Positions 40,468 through 49,537 of a stretch of DNA of 58,841 bases are shown here, piece by piece. Each line of letters starts with the position of its first letter. The first letter of the stretch is position 1. Made by a program: the position numbers and the translations under genes. The stretch is from an uncultured Pelagibacteraceae bacterium (GTDB lineage: Bacteria > Pseudomonadota > Alphaproteobacteria > Pelagibacterales > Pelagibacteraceae): contig CACGZX010000002.1 in the NCBI GenBank assembly GCA_902577625.1, positions 1 to 58,841 on the forward strand. Direction: 5' to 3'. The notes beneath the pieces are model-generated. The model was given only the letters and a program-made list of their open reading frames with translations, was not told where the DNA came from and made no database searches.

Positions 40468-40621
40468 AGACATTGATAAAAATAAAATAGTTGAAAGTGA
40501 CCTAGATAATATTTGCTATGAATGCAAAAGTGAAGATAACAGTGTAACTGAAAACTTAATTCTCACAGGATTTAAGATTTGTAAATCTTGTATAATTTCT
40601 AAAACTTTATTCCCAATTTAA
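40460..40621 (+). CDS. 53-aa microprotein with paired CxxC motifs (not in ORF track)
   Basis: MIEDIDKNKIVESDLDNICYECKSEDNSVTENLILTGFKICKSCIISKTLFPI*; start overlaps the 40467 stop by 8 nt. Confidence 0.6.
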   Translation: MIEDIDKNKIVESDLDNICYECKSEDNSVTENLILTGFKICKSCIISKTLFPI

Positions 40622-41163
40622 CTCATATTGCTAATTGGCAATGAATCCATCCTACTCATTACAAATGAGATTGATAAAAACGCAATAATTAAAAAAGATA
40701 AAAAAACAATTCCAAAAGCTTTAAAGCTTGATTTTAAATTAAGCACTTGTTTTGTAGCAATTATTAATGATGCAAAAATCCAAAATTGAGTTAAAAAAAT
40801 TATAGGAATAACAAACTCTGGTGTAACTGCAAAAAATCTTATTAAACCTGGAGCGTGAGCATACCCTACTGCAACAAGTATTTTTTTGAAAGTAACTTTT
40901 GACTCTTTATCAGAAAACAATTTTACTCCAACAACATAAATAAATATTGCCCAAATAAACCACGTTAATATTGCGGTTAAACCTGAAATTCCTATAGATG
41001 TTTTTACTATAGAGTTTGCAGCAACAGCTCCTGCTACTCCATCTAGAATCATTATTAATAAAGCAAAATATATTCCTGCTTCACCAAAAAATTTATTATC
41101 TTTGTATAAATTCTTATCAAGTTTTATTGAACTAAATACAATATTTAAAAATTGTGCAAACAT
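40618..41163 (-). CDS. YIP1-family-like integral membrane protein
   Basis: 181 aa, about 5 TM segments, VAVGYAHAPGLIRFF. Confidence 0.7.
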   Translation of the reverse strand: MFAQFLNIVFSSIKLDKNLYKDNKFFGEAGIYFALLIMILDGVAGAVAANSIVKTSIGISGLTAILTWFIWAIFIYVVGVKLFSDKESKVTFKKILVAVGYAHAPGLIRFFAVTPEFVIPIIFLTQFWIFASLIIATKQVLNLKSSFKAFGIVFLSFLIIAFLSISFVMSRMDSLPISNMS

Positions 41164-41177
41164 TTGTAAAATTGAAT

Positions 41178-41204
41178 ATAGGGGAAATTAATCATTTCCC
41201 CTAT
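41178..41204 (-). terminator. Hairpin after the GcvT-family gene
   Basis: ATAGGGGAAAT-TAATC-ATTTCCCCTAT, 11-bp perfect stem; weak U-tract on the minus strand. Confidence 0.6.
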
Positions 41205-41214
41205 TAAAAAATTA

Positions 41215-42573
41215 TTAACCTTTAACTACTTCTCTTGTATTTGCGTTAAAAGATTCTTTGAATGGTATGTCAACCACCACAGCATCTACAGGCGTTCCGG
41301 GTGTATCCGAATATTTTGCAGGTAAATGAACTTTATATTTAGTTCCAACTTTTCCTTTTGGAAATCCATTAGCATTTAGAGTTCCATCAAAAGGGACATA
41401 ACCCATTGCAATATTTTGTTTTTTTTCTGGGTGATACCATGGCGATGTAATAAATCCTACCGGATCTCCACCATCAGCATTTGAAATTAACCAAAAATCT
41501 GGCGCATATTCTTCAATAGGTTTTCCTCCTAATTCAAGACCAACTAATTGAAGTTTGTAAGGTTTTTTTCCAGCTTTAATCTCTGCTCCCATTTTTTCTA
41601 AAGCTGCTTTACCAACATAATCAGTCTTCTTATTCCATTCACCTTTTCCTGATAATGAAACTTGATATCCAAGATTACACTGGAAAGGATTATGTTGGTG
41701 ATCCATGTCTTGTCCCCATGAGAGAATACCTGCTTGTATTCTTCTATGGTGAGCTGGAGCAATAACCATTAAATTATGTTTTTTTCCAGCTTCAAGAACA
41801 GCATTCCACATATCGTCAGCATACAATGTTGCATTTCTTAAATATATTTCATATCCCGCTTCTCCAGAGAAACCAGATTGTGAAATTACACAACTTCTTC
41901 CTGCAACTTTAACTTCAGCTAAACCATAGAAAGGCATGTTGTCTAGATCAACTTGATCGCCAAGTAAATCTTTCATTAAAGCTTTTGATTTTGGGCCTTG
42001 AATTTGTACAGGGCAAGCGTCGATTTCTTCAACTGTACAATTAAATCTTCCATCATGATTAACACCTTGAAGATACATTCCAATATCAGAGTCTGATAAT
42101 GAAAACCAAAATTCATCTTTTGAAATTCTAAGAAGAATTGGATCATTCAAAACACCACCATAAGAGTTACACAAAATTACGTATCTAGCTCTCATTGGAG
42201 AGATTTTAGTTGCATCTCTGGTAATTACGTAGTCAGTAAATTTTTCTGCATCAGGACCTTTAACTCTGATTTGTCTTTCAACTGCAACATTCCACATTGT
42301 TACATGATTAACAATTGCATCATACTCAACCATTGCTCCACCATCTTCAGGTTTTACATATCCTCTAGGATGGTAAATTCTGTTATAAACTGTTGCTCTC
42401 CAACAACCTGCCTGCATAGATAAATGCCAGTAAGGTGACTTTCTTACTCTTGTCGAAATTAACATTTCAACTTTTGTTGGCCCACTTTGTCTTAAATTAT
42501 ATGGAACTTCTCGATCAGATTGATCAACTGAAGTTACATGTTTTAGTTTTGTATAGTCAAATTCATTAGACAT
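41215..42573 (-). CDS. GcvT/aminomethyltransferase-family THF-dependent methyltransferase, DmdA-related
   Basis: 452 aa; QSGFSGEAGYEIYLRN, HRRIQAGILSWGQDMDHQHNPFQCNLGYQVSL. Confidence 0.8.
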   Translation of the reverse strand: MSNEFDYTKLKHVTSVDQSDREVPYNLRQSGPTKVEMLISTRVRKSPYWHLSMQAGCWRATVYNRIYHPRGYVKPEDGGAMVEYDAIVNHVTMWNVAVERQIRVKGPDAEKFTDYVITRDATKISPMRARYVILCNSYGGVLNDPILLRISKDEFWFSLSDSDIGMYLQGVNHDGRFNCTVEEIDACPVQIQGPKSKALMKDLLGDQVDLDNMPFYGLAEVKVAGRSCVISQSGFSGEAGYEIYLRNATLYADDMWNAVLEAGKKHNLMVIAPAHHRRIQAGILSWGQDMDHQHNPFQCNLGYQVSLSGKGEWNKKTDYVGKAALEKMGAEIKAGKKPYKLQLVGLELGGKPIEEYAPDFWLISNADGGDPVGFITSPWYHPEKKQNIAMGYVPFDGTLNANGFPKGKVGTKYKVHLPAKYSDTPGTPVDAVVVDIPFKESFNANTREVVKG

Positions 42574-43294
42574 ATTTGTTCTCCATCAACCACTTGTTAG
42601 TTTCCTTCAAGCCGCCGAATGTATAAATGTGGAAGAAATCAGTATGCGATTTAACTTTCCCAATTAAGTCATTTGGGTCTTTAGGTTTCAATAAATCTAA
42701 CGCCTTACTAAAATTAGATTTAAGAAAGTTTATGGAATTTTTTGCACCTACAATATTAGCAAACTTAATTAAGCTAGTTATTTTTAGTGGCCCAGTAATT
42801 CCGACATGAACTGGTACTGTTTGTTTAGAAATAAAGTCTACAATTAATTGAGGATCTAATAACCATTGAGTCACTATATAGTCCGCATAAGGCTTTTTAT
42901 CTTTCATAGCTTCTTCTAACTTTGAATCGGATATATCAGGACTCCCCTCTGGATGTCCAGCGATTCCTATCTTCATATCTTCAAAATATCCTGTCTCTAA
43001 AAGTTGAATTGAGCTATCGAATTTTCCTATGGGATCTCTACTGCCCCCTATAACTAAAGCTTGCTTTACACCCTCATTTTTACATCTATTTACAAAATCT
43101 TTTAGTTGTTCTTCATTTTCTATAGATCTAGCAGGAAAATGAGGTATTGGATTAAAGCCTTTTTTGACTAGTTTAGCAGCTTGTTCAGAGGTTTCTTTAT
43201 AGTCACCACCAGGTAGCATAGTTACATATACATCCTTTAATGCTGGTAAAGTATCTAAATCAGTTTTAGGCCCAATTTCTAAAGAAAAATTCAT
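42566..43294 (-). CDS. Methylenetetrahydrofolate reductase-like protein
   Basis: 242 aa; VTMLPGGDYKETSEQAAKLVKKGFNPIPHFPARSI, GIAGHPEGSPDI, ADYIVTQWLLDPQLIVDF; overlaps the GcvT-family gene by 8 nt. Confidence 0.8.
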   Translation of the reverse strand: MNFSLEIGPKTDLDTLPALKDVYVTMLPGGDYKETSEQAAKLVKKGFNPIPHFPARSIENEEQLKDFVNRCKNEGVKQALVIGGSRDPIGKFDSSIQLLETGYFEDMKIGIAGHPEGSPDISDSKLEEAMKDKKPYADYIVTQWLLDPQLIVDFISKQTVPVHVGITGPLKITSLIKFANIVGAKNSINFLKSNFSKALDLLKPKDPNDLIGKVKSHTDFFHIYTFGGLKETNKWLMENKYV

Positions 43295-43357
43295 TCAGGG
43301 ATATTTATTTATTTTAAAAAGACTGTCTATAAAAATCGAAGAGACAAATTGTTCAGC

Positions 43358-44242
43358 TTATCTTTTTATTCCTCTATGCTTTTGTATCCTTCGACCATAT
43401 TCTTGAGCTGCTCTATCAAAAATTATCGCTAAAGCAACAATTGCTAAACCGTTAAACAATCCTAGAGCTAAATATTGGTTTAAAACAGCTCTTAAAATAG
43501 GCACTCCTAAACCTTTTACTCCAATCATAGAAGCAATAACAACCATTGCTAAAGCCATCATAATTGTTTGGTTAACACCAGCAAATACAGTTGGAAGAGC
43601 CAAAGGTATTTGTACAGTTCTTAATTTTTGTAGTTTTGTAGCTCCAAAAGCTTCGCTTGCTTCTATTGTCTCTTTATCTACTTCTCTTATACCTAAGTTT
43701 GTTAACCTTATAATAGGCGGAACTGCATATATACAAATAGCTATTAAACCAGGAACTTTACCAATACCTAACAACATAAGTATTGGAATTAAATAAACGA
43801 AACTTGGAATTGTTTGCATCATATCTAAAACGGGTAATATTGTTCTTTCAGCCCTGTTAGAACGAGCCATTATAACGCCCATAGGTATTCCTATAGCCAT
43901 ACAAATTATTACGCATACAGTTATGATAGCAACTGTTGCCATACAATCTTTCCACATTCCAAAATAACCTATTAAAAAGAAAGATATTGCTGCTCCTAAA
44001 ACAAGTTTCCAACTTTTTGATGCAATCCAAGCCAAACCACAAATTATACCTATGATTATTGGCCATGGAGAATTCATCATCAATTTTTCTAACCAGACTA
44101 AAAAGTATAATAATGGATCAAAAAATGATTCTATACCATCACCATATGCTCTTGAAAAATCTCTAAAAGCAAAATCGATACCTTTTCTAAATTCAGCAAG
44201 CGCCGAACGCTCCATAACAGGAAACTTAGTAAAAAATTCCAT
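43358..44242 (-). CDS. Glycine betaine/proline-type ABC transporter permease (ProW-like)
   Basis: 294 aa; MDMMQTIPSFVYLIPILMLLGIGKVPG, EASEAFGATKLQKLRTVQIPLALPTVFAGVNQ. Confidence 0.9.
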   Translation of the reverse strand: MEFFTKFPVMERSALAEFRKGIDFAFRDFSRAYGDGIESFFDPLLYFLVWLEKLMMNSPWPIIIGIICGLAWIASKSWKLVLGAAISFFLIGYFGMWKDCMATVAIITVCVIICMAIGIPMGVIMARSNRAERTILPVLDMMQTIPSFVYLIPILMLLGIGKVPGLIAICIYAVPPIIRLTNLGIREVDKETIEASEAFGATKLQKLRTVQIPLALPTVFAGVNQTIMMALAMVVIASMIGVKGLGVPILRAVLNQYLALGLFNGLAIVALAIIFDRAAQEYGRRIQKHRGIKR

Positions 44243-44251
44243 TAAATTCCT

Positions 44252-44288
44252 AAAAAATTAACGAGCCTATTTTTTATAGGCTCGTTAA
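44252..44288 (-). terminator. Intrinsic terminator/attenuator between the SBP and permease genes
   Basis: TTAACGAGCCTAT-TTTTT-ATAGGCTCGTTAA, 13-bp perfect stem; on the minus strand it is followed by TTTTTT. Confidence 0.88.
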
Positions 44289-44300
44289 ATAATTTATATA

Positions 44301-45320
44301 TTAAAGACCAGCTTTGATTTTTTTCTTAGCTGATGAAGATACCCATTTACCCCACAGGTCTTCATGCTTTTTCAAAAACTCAACTGCTGCATCTGAACCC
44401 TTCGCTTGATTGTCTGCCATGTATACAAGCATTCCGTTCATAATATCACCTGGATAAGTACGTTTTTCAACATATGCTACAGCTTCTTTTCCACCATTGT
44501 CTACGAAGCTTTTAGTAATAAGTGAATTTACTTCTGATTTTGTCCAAGCAGTTTGTTTTGGATTTGCACACTCGCCAGCCGGTTTCATTATGCAATTGTC
44601 CCAGTTATCTCTTCCAGCAAAATCTACACCAAAAGGAACTGGAATTAATCCATATTTTCCAACCATTGAAGTTGGGTTCCAGTAATAACCAAACCATGGT
44701 TTTCCTGAGTCTGATGCTTTTGAAATTGTTCCATCTAGACCTGCAGCAGAACCTGGATCAATTAAATTCCAACCTTTTTTCTCCATTTCGTAAGCTACAA
44801 ATAAATTTGCATTTGCTAACTGACATCCCCATCCAGCAGGACAACCTACAAAAGCTCCTCTAGAAGGATCTTCTTTATCTGGAAACCATTCAGGATGCTC
44901 AAGTATTTCAAGAGCTGTCATTCCTTTTATCTGAGGATACTTCTCAACAGTTCCAGGAGTTATCCACCAACCTTCTCCAAGTCCAGTAATAGGAGCTTTG
45001 TTTGCTACGAATATTCTTTTTTCACTTACTGCTACTTTTAAAGGTTCGTAAACAGCATTTGCCCATTGTTCAGGGTTCATGTCTGGTGTTCCTTTATCAT
45101 TCATTGAAGTAAAAGTTGGCATAGTTGCACCAGGCACTAATTCAACCTCACAACCATATCCTTTTTCTAAAATGATCTTATCCACGTTAGCCATCAATTC
45201 AGCTGACGCCCAGTTTTGCTCTGCAATAACCAGCTTTCCACATCCTGCATTAGCAACACCACTAAATGAAGTGAAGCCAAAAATCACAAGAGCTGAAAGA
45301 ATTATATTTCTTATTTTCAT
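44301..45320 (-). CDS. Glycine betaine/proline-type ABC transporter substrate-binding protein
   Basis: Signal peptide; KLVIAEQNWASAELMANVDKIILEKGYGCEVELVPG, PWFGYYWNPTSMVGKYGL. Confidence 0.9.
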   Translation of the reverse strand: MKIRNIILSALVIFGFTSFSGVANAGCGKLVIAEQNWASAELMANVDKIILEKGYGCEVELVPGATMPTFTSMNDKGTPDMNPEQWANAVYEPLKVAVSEKRIFVANKAPITGLGEGWWITPGTVEKYPQIKGMTALEILEHPEWFPDKEDPSRGAFVGCPAGWGCQLANANLFVAYEMEKKGWNLIDPGSAAGLDGTISKASDSGKPWFGYYWNPTSMVGKYGLIPVPFGVDFAGRDNWDNCIMKPAGECANPKQTAWTKSEVNSLITKSFVDNGGKEAVAYVEKRTYPGDIMNGMLVYMADNQAKGSDAAVEFLKKHEDLWGKWVSSSAKKKIKAGL

Positions 45321-45373
45321 TATTTATTTCCCTTTTAATTAATTAAAATAACATCAGAACATATTGAAAAAAA

Positions 45374-45459
45374 AAATGCAAATGTATTTCAACTATCAGT
45401 TGTAGACAAAATGTTTTTGCAAAGGTTTTAATTTAAAAATAAGATTTAAAATTGCATTT
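45374..45459 (+). promoter_or_regulatory. Candidate structured leader (SAM-II/SAM-V-type riboswitch?) of bhmT
   Basis: Hairpin CAACT-ATC-AGTTG (45390-45402) nested in TGCAAA/TTTGCA (45377-45382 with 45416-45421). The same 5' arm, AAATGCAA (45374-45381), is perfectly complementary to TTGCATTT (45452-45459) abutting the ATG at 45460. Confidence 0.5.
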
Positions 45460-46500
45460 ATGAAAAAAGATTTAATTACAAGACTAAATGAAGGTCCTGT
45501 TCTTTGTGCAGAGGGTTATCTTTTTGCAATGGAAAGAAGAGGATATTTATCGGCTGGAGGATTTGTTCCAACAGTAGTTTTAGAAAATCCAGAAGTAGTT
45601 ACTCAATTACATAGAGAATTTATTAGAGCAGGATCTGATGTCGTTCAAGCATTTACTTATTACGGTCATAGAGAAAAATTGAGAATTATTGGAAAAGAAG
45701 ATTTACTTGAACCAATGCAGAAAAATGCACTTAAAATTGCAAAAGATGCTGCAGATGAATTCAAAGATTTAGATTTAATGGTATGTGGTGATGTTGCTAA
45801 CACAAACATTTTTGATCCAAAAGACAGATCAACATTTAAAGAATGTCAAAAAATGTATGAAGAACAAATTAGATGGGCTAAAGAAGCTGGAGTTGATTTT
45901 GTTGTAGCAGAAACAATTAATTGGGTTGATGAAATGAAAATTGCTCTAAAAGCCATTAAGGATGAAGGTTTAATAGCAGTTGCAAATTACGCAATACCAA
46001 GAGGTGATTTAACGAGAGATGGATACACGGCTGAAGATGCTTGTAAAATAATTGAAGACCTTGGAGCAGATGTTGTTGGTTTAAATTGTTATAGAGGTCC
46101 AAAAATGACTATGAAATTGCTTAAAGAAATTAGAAAAAAAGTTTCTTGTAATGTAGCAGGTTTACCTGTTCCATACAGAACTACCGAGGAAGAGCCAGGT
46201 TTTTTAAATCAAACAGACCATGGTTGTGATTGTATACCTGGGGGAAATGCTTTTCCTGTAGCTCTGGATAATTTATTTTGCAATAGATTTGAAATGGCAG
46301 AATTTGCAAAAGATTGTTTAAAACAAAATATTAATTTTATTGGAATTTGTTGTGGTGCGGAAGCTCACCATGTAAGGGAAATGGCAGTAGCAATTGGAAA
46401 AAAACCAATTTCTATGAAGTATATGCCTGACATGAGTAAACATTTTCATCATGGAACTGATAAAACTTTAAAAGAAGTTAATAAAGAAATTAAATATTAG
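45460..46500 (+). CDS. bhmT: Betaine-homocysteine S-methyltransferase family protein
   Basis: AGSDVVQAFTYYGH, VVGLNCYRGP, FIGICCGAEAHHVREMA Zn-binding cysteines. Confidence 0.88.
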   Translation: MKKDLITRLNEGPVLCAEGYLFAMERRGYLSAGGFVPTVVLENPEVVTQLHREFIRAGSDVVQAFTYYGHREKLRIIGKEDLLEPMQKNALKIAKDAADEFKDLDLMVCGDVANTNIFDPKDRSTFKECQKMYEEQIRWAKEAGVDFVVAETINWVDEMKIALKAIKDEGLIAVANYAIPRGDLTRDGYTAEDACKIIEDLGADVVGLNCYRGPKMTMKLLKEIRKKVSCNVAGLPVPYRTTEEEPGFLNQTDHGCDCIPGGNAFPVALDNLFCNRFEMAEFAKDCLKQNINFIGICCGAEAHHVREMAVAIGKKPISMKYMPDMSKHFHHGTDKTLKEVNKEIKY

Positions 46501-46502
46501 TT

Positions 46503-48908
46503 ATGGAAAATCATGCCAAAGTAGTAATAATTGGTGGAGGAGTTGTTGGTTGTTCAATTCTTTATCATCTTTCAAAATTTGGAATGAAAGATTGTATTTT
46601 ACTTGAAAGAAACGAATTAACATCTGGTTCATCATGGCATGCAGCCGGAAATGTTCATGTAATCTCTAATGATCCAAATATTTCTAGAATGATGGCCTAC
46701 ACGATAGGTCTTTATAAAGAAATAGAAAAAGAGTCAGGACATTCTTGTGGGTTTAAACCAAGTGGAGGGTTCTACTTAGCTTCAAATGATGTTTGGGCTG
46801 AATATCTTAAAAGAGAAAGATCAAAAGCAAGATATATGGGTCTAGATCAGGAATTTATTTCTCTTGAAGAAGTAAAAAAGAAAAATCCACTAATTGATCC
46901 ATCTAGATATTTATTAGCATTATGGGATCCAATAGACGGGGAGGTTGACCCATCGGGTGTAACATATGCTTTTGCTAAAGCCGCTAAAGTTCATGGTGGA
47001 AAATATTACACCCATACAGTTGTTAAAGACACCAAACAAAAAGAAGACGGTTCATGGAATGTTGTTACTGATAAAGGAAATATTAATGCTGAGATTGTAA
47101 TCAATGCTGGGGGTTTATGGGCAAGAGAAGTTGGTAATTTAGCTGGATTAAATTTACCAGTACAGCCAATGGAGCATCACTATTTAATTACTGAAGCTAT
47201 TCCAGAAATTGAAGCATTAGGAGATCAAAGACTTCCGATTGGAACAGATTTTGAAGGTAACATTTATTTTAGACAAGAAGGAAAAGGTATGTTGCTTGGA
47301 ACTTATGAACAAAGATCTACACCATGGAAGGTAGAAGGAACGCCTATGAATTTTGGACACGAACTTTTAGAGCCTAAGCTTGATAACATTCAAGACAGGT
47401 TAGCTATTGGATTTGAGAGAATGCCTGCTTTAGAAAAAGCAGGAATAAAAAATATTGTAAATGGACCATTTACTTTTGGTCCTGATGGAAGTCCTTTAAT
47501 TGGTCCAGTTCCTGGTATGAAAAATTATTGGGTAGCTGTTGGAGTTATGGCAGGTTTCTGTCAAGGTGGCGGAGTTGGAAAATGCATTGCCGAGTGGATT
47601 ATAGATGGTGAACCATCAATAGATGTTTGGGCAATGGATGTTGCAAGATTTGGAGATTACGCATCTCCACAATACGGAACAATTAAATCATCGGAAAATT
47701 ATGAAAGAAGATTTATAATGACTTTTCCGAACGAGACTTTACCAAAAGGTAGAAAACAAAAAACAACAGCCTTATACGATCGATTTGTTGAACAAGGAGC
47801 TGTGATGGGAGACTCTTTTGGTTTAGAAAATGTTTTGTGGTTTGCTAACAATAAAGAAGATGCTTATGAAGAACCAACAATTAAAAGATCAAGATCTCAC
47901 AATTACGTCTCAAAAGAAGTAATAAATGTAAGAGAAAATGTTGGTATAACTGAAGTAGCCAACTTTTCAAAACATGAATTCAAAGGTCCAGATGCTAGAA
48001 AATTTTTAGATCATATCATGGCCGGCAAATTACCAAAACCTGGAAGAATTTCCTTAACACCAATGCTTACATACAGGGGAAAACTTTATGGTGATTTAAC
48101 TGTTGCATGTTTAGACGAAAATGAATTTATGGTTTTTGGATCTGGAGCAGCACAAGAAATGCACAGAAGATGGTTTGAAAGCCATCTAGAAAAATTTAAT
48201 TTACAATACAAAAATAGATCTGATGAATATCATGGCCTTGGTATTGCAGGTCCAAAATCTAGAGAGCTTTTGCAAAAAATTGTTAGAGAAAGTGTTTCTA
48301 ATGATAGTTTTAAATTTCGAGATTCTAGAAAAATGTTTGTTGCAGGCGTTCCCGCTATAGTAAACAGAATATCTTTTACGGGAGAGCTTGGATATGAAAT
48401 TTATGTAGCTCCTCATTTTCAATTAAAATTGTATGAAGAATTAACTAATGCTGGAAAAGAATTTAACATAAAACCGTTTGGCGGAAGAGCACTAATGTCT
48501 ATGAGATTAGAAAAAAATTGGGGAGCTTGGACATTAGATTATCGTCCTGATTTTACAGCAAAAGAAACTGGTTTAGATGTTTTTATAAATTGGGATAAAG
48601 ATTTTATTGGAAAAGATAGCGCTCAAAAAGATGAAAGTAAAAATAAATTAGTTCCATTGATAGTTGAAACAAACGATATTGATGTGACTTATAACGAAGC
48701 TGTATTAAAAGGTGATAAAAGTATTGGATACATAACTTCTGGTGGTTTTGCACATTTTGTAAATAAAAGCGTTGCATTTTCTTATATTGATCAAAATGAA
48801 ATAAAATCTGACAAAGGTATACAAGTCGAAATAAATGGCGACTTTTTTAACTGTTCAATAATTAAAGAACCACTTTATGATCCTACAGGACAAAAAATGA
48901 GGAGCTAA
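46503..48908 (+). CDS. Dimethylglycine/sarcosine dehydrogenase family (FAD + GcvT)
   Basis: 801 aa; VVIIGGGVVGCSILYHLSKFGMKDCILLERNELTSGSSWHAAG, C-terminal GcvT domain (RISFTGELGYEIYV). Confidence 0.9.
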   Translation: MENHAKVVIIGGGVVGCSILYHLSKFGMKDCILLERNELTSGSSWHAAGNVHVISNDPNISRMMAYTIGLYKEIEKESGHSCGFKPSGGFYLASNDVWAEYLKRERSKARYMGLDQEFISLEEVKKKNPLIDPSRYLLALWDPIDGEVDPSGVTYAFAKAAKVHGGKYYTHTVVKDTKQKEDGSWNVVTDKGNINAEIVINAGGLWAREVGNLAGLNLPVQPMEHHYLITEAIPEIEALGDQRLPIGTDFEGNIYFRQEGKGMLLGTYEQRSTPWKVEGTPMNFGHELLEPKLDNIQDRLAIGFERMPALEKAGIKNIVNGPFTFGPDGSPLIGPVPGMKNYWVAVGVMAGFCQGGGVGKCIAEWIIDGEPSIDVWAMDVARFGDYASPQYGTIKSSENYERRFIMTFPNETLPKGRKQKTTALYDRFVEQGAVMGDSFGLENVLWFANNKEDAYEEPTIKRSRSHNYVSKEVINVRENVGITEVANFSKHEFKGPDARKFLDHIMAGKLPKPGRISLTPMLTYRGKLYGDLTVACLDENEFMVFGSGAAQEMHRRWFESHLEKFNLQYKNRSDEYHGLGIAGPKSRELLQKIVRESVSNDSFKFRDSRKMFVAGVPAIVNRISFTGELGYEIYVAPHFQLKLYEELTNAGKEFNIKPFGGRALMSMRLEKNWGAWTLDYRPDFTAKETGLDVFINWDKDFIGKDSAQKDESKNKLVPLIVETNDIDVTYNEAVLKGDKSIGYITSGGFAHFVNKSVAFSYIDQNEIKSDKGIQVEINGDFFNCSIIKEPLYDPTGQKMRS

Positions 48909-49537
48909 TGGCACAAAAAGATGTAGGAAATAAAGTACCAATTTATAAATTAAAAAAAACTGATGAGGTCATGAAATACTATGATGAGTGGGGCGAAGGA
49001 AATAAATATGATCAAGATATGGTTGACTGGAATTATACTGGTCCCAAAGAAACTTCAGAAGTTTTTATTAAATATCAAAAAAACAAAGATGCTAAAATTT
49101 ATGATGCCGGGTGCGGAACTGGTCTTGTGGGTGTTGAATTAAAAAAATATGGATTTTCAAATTTTTATGGAGCAGACTTATCTCAAAAATTATTAGATTT
49201 AGTCCCAACTGACCTATATCAAAAATTAAATAAAGTAGACTTAAACAAAGCTATTGAAGAAGAAGATAATTTTTATGATTCGGTAATGTGTGTAGGTACA
49301 TTTACATTTGGACATGTAAAACCACCTGCATTAGATGAATTTATTAGAATTACCAAAAATAAAGGTCTTATTTGTTTTACAATTAATGAAGGAATTCACG
49401 AGGAGTATGGTTTTGATAAAAAAATAGAACAACTTAATAAAGATAATAAATGGAAAGAAATAGAATTTTTTAAATCAAACTATATTGCCAGTAAAGATGT
49501 TAACGCATGGCTTGGTCTTTACGAGGTTATAAAATAA
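48908..49537 (+). CDS. Class I SAM-dependent methyltransferase
   Basis: IYDAGCGTGLVGVELKKYGFSNFYGADLS; start overlaps the upstream stop. Confidence 0.82.
   Translation: MAQKDVGNKVPIYKLKKTDEVMKYYDEWGEGNKYDQDMVDWNYTGPKETSEVFIKYQKNKDAKIYDAGCGTGLVGVELKKYGFSNFYGADLSQKLLDLVPTDLYQKLNKVDLNKAIEEEDNFYDSVMCVGTFTFGHVKPPALDEFIRITKNKGLICFTINEGIHEEYGFDKKIEQLNKDNKWKEIEFFKSNYIASKDVNAWLGLYEVIK

Noticed and set aside
41215-42573. Calling this protein canonical DmdA (DMSP demethylase)
   Set aside because: It shares C-terminal features, but it is much longer and differs in the N-terminal half from the Pelagibacter DmdA sequence I remember; kept as DmdA-related.
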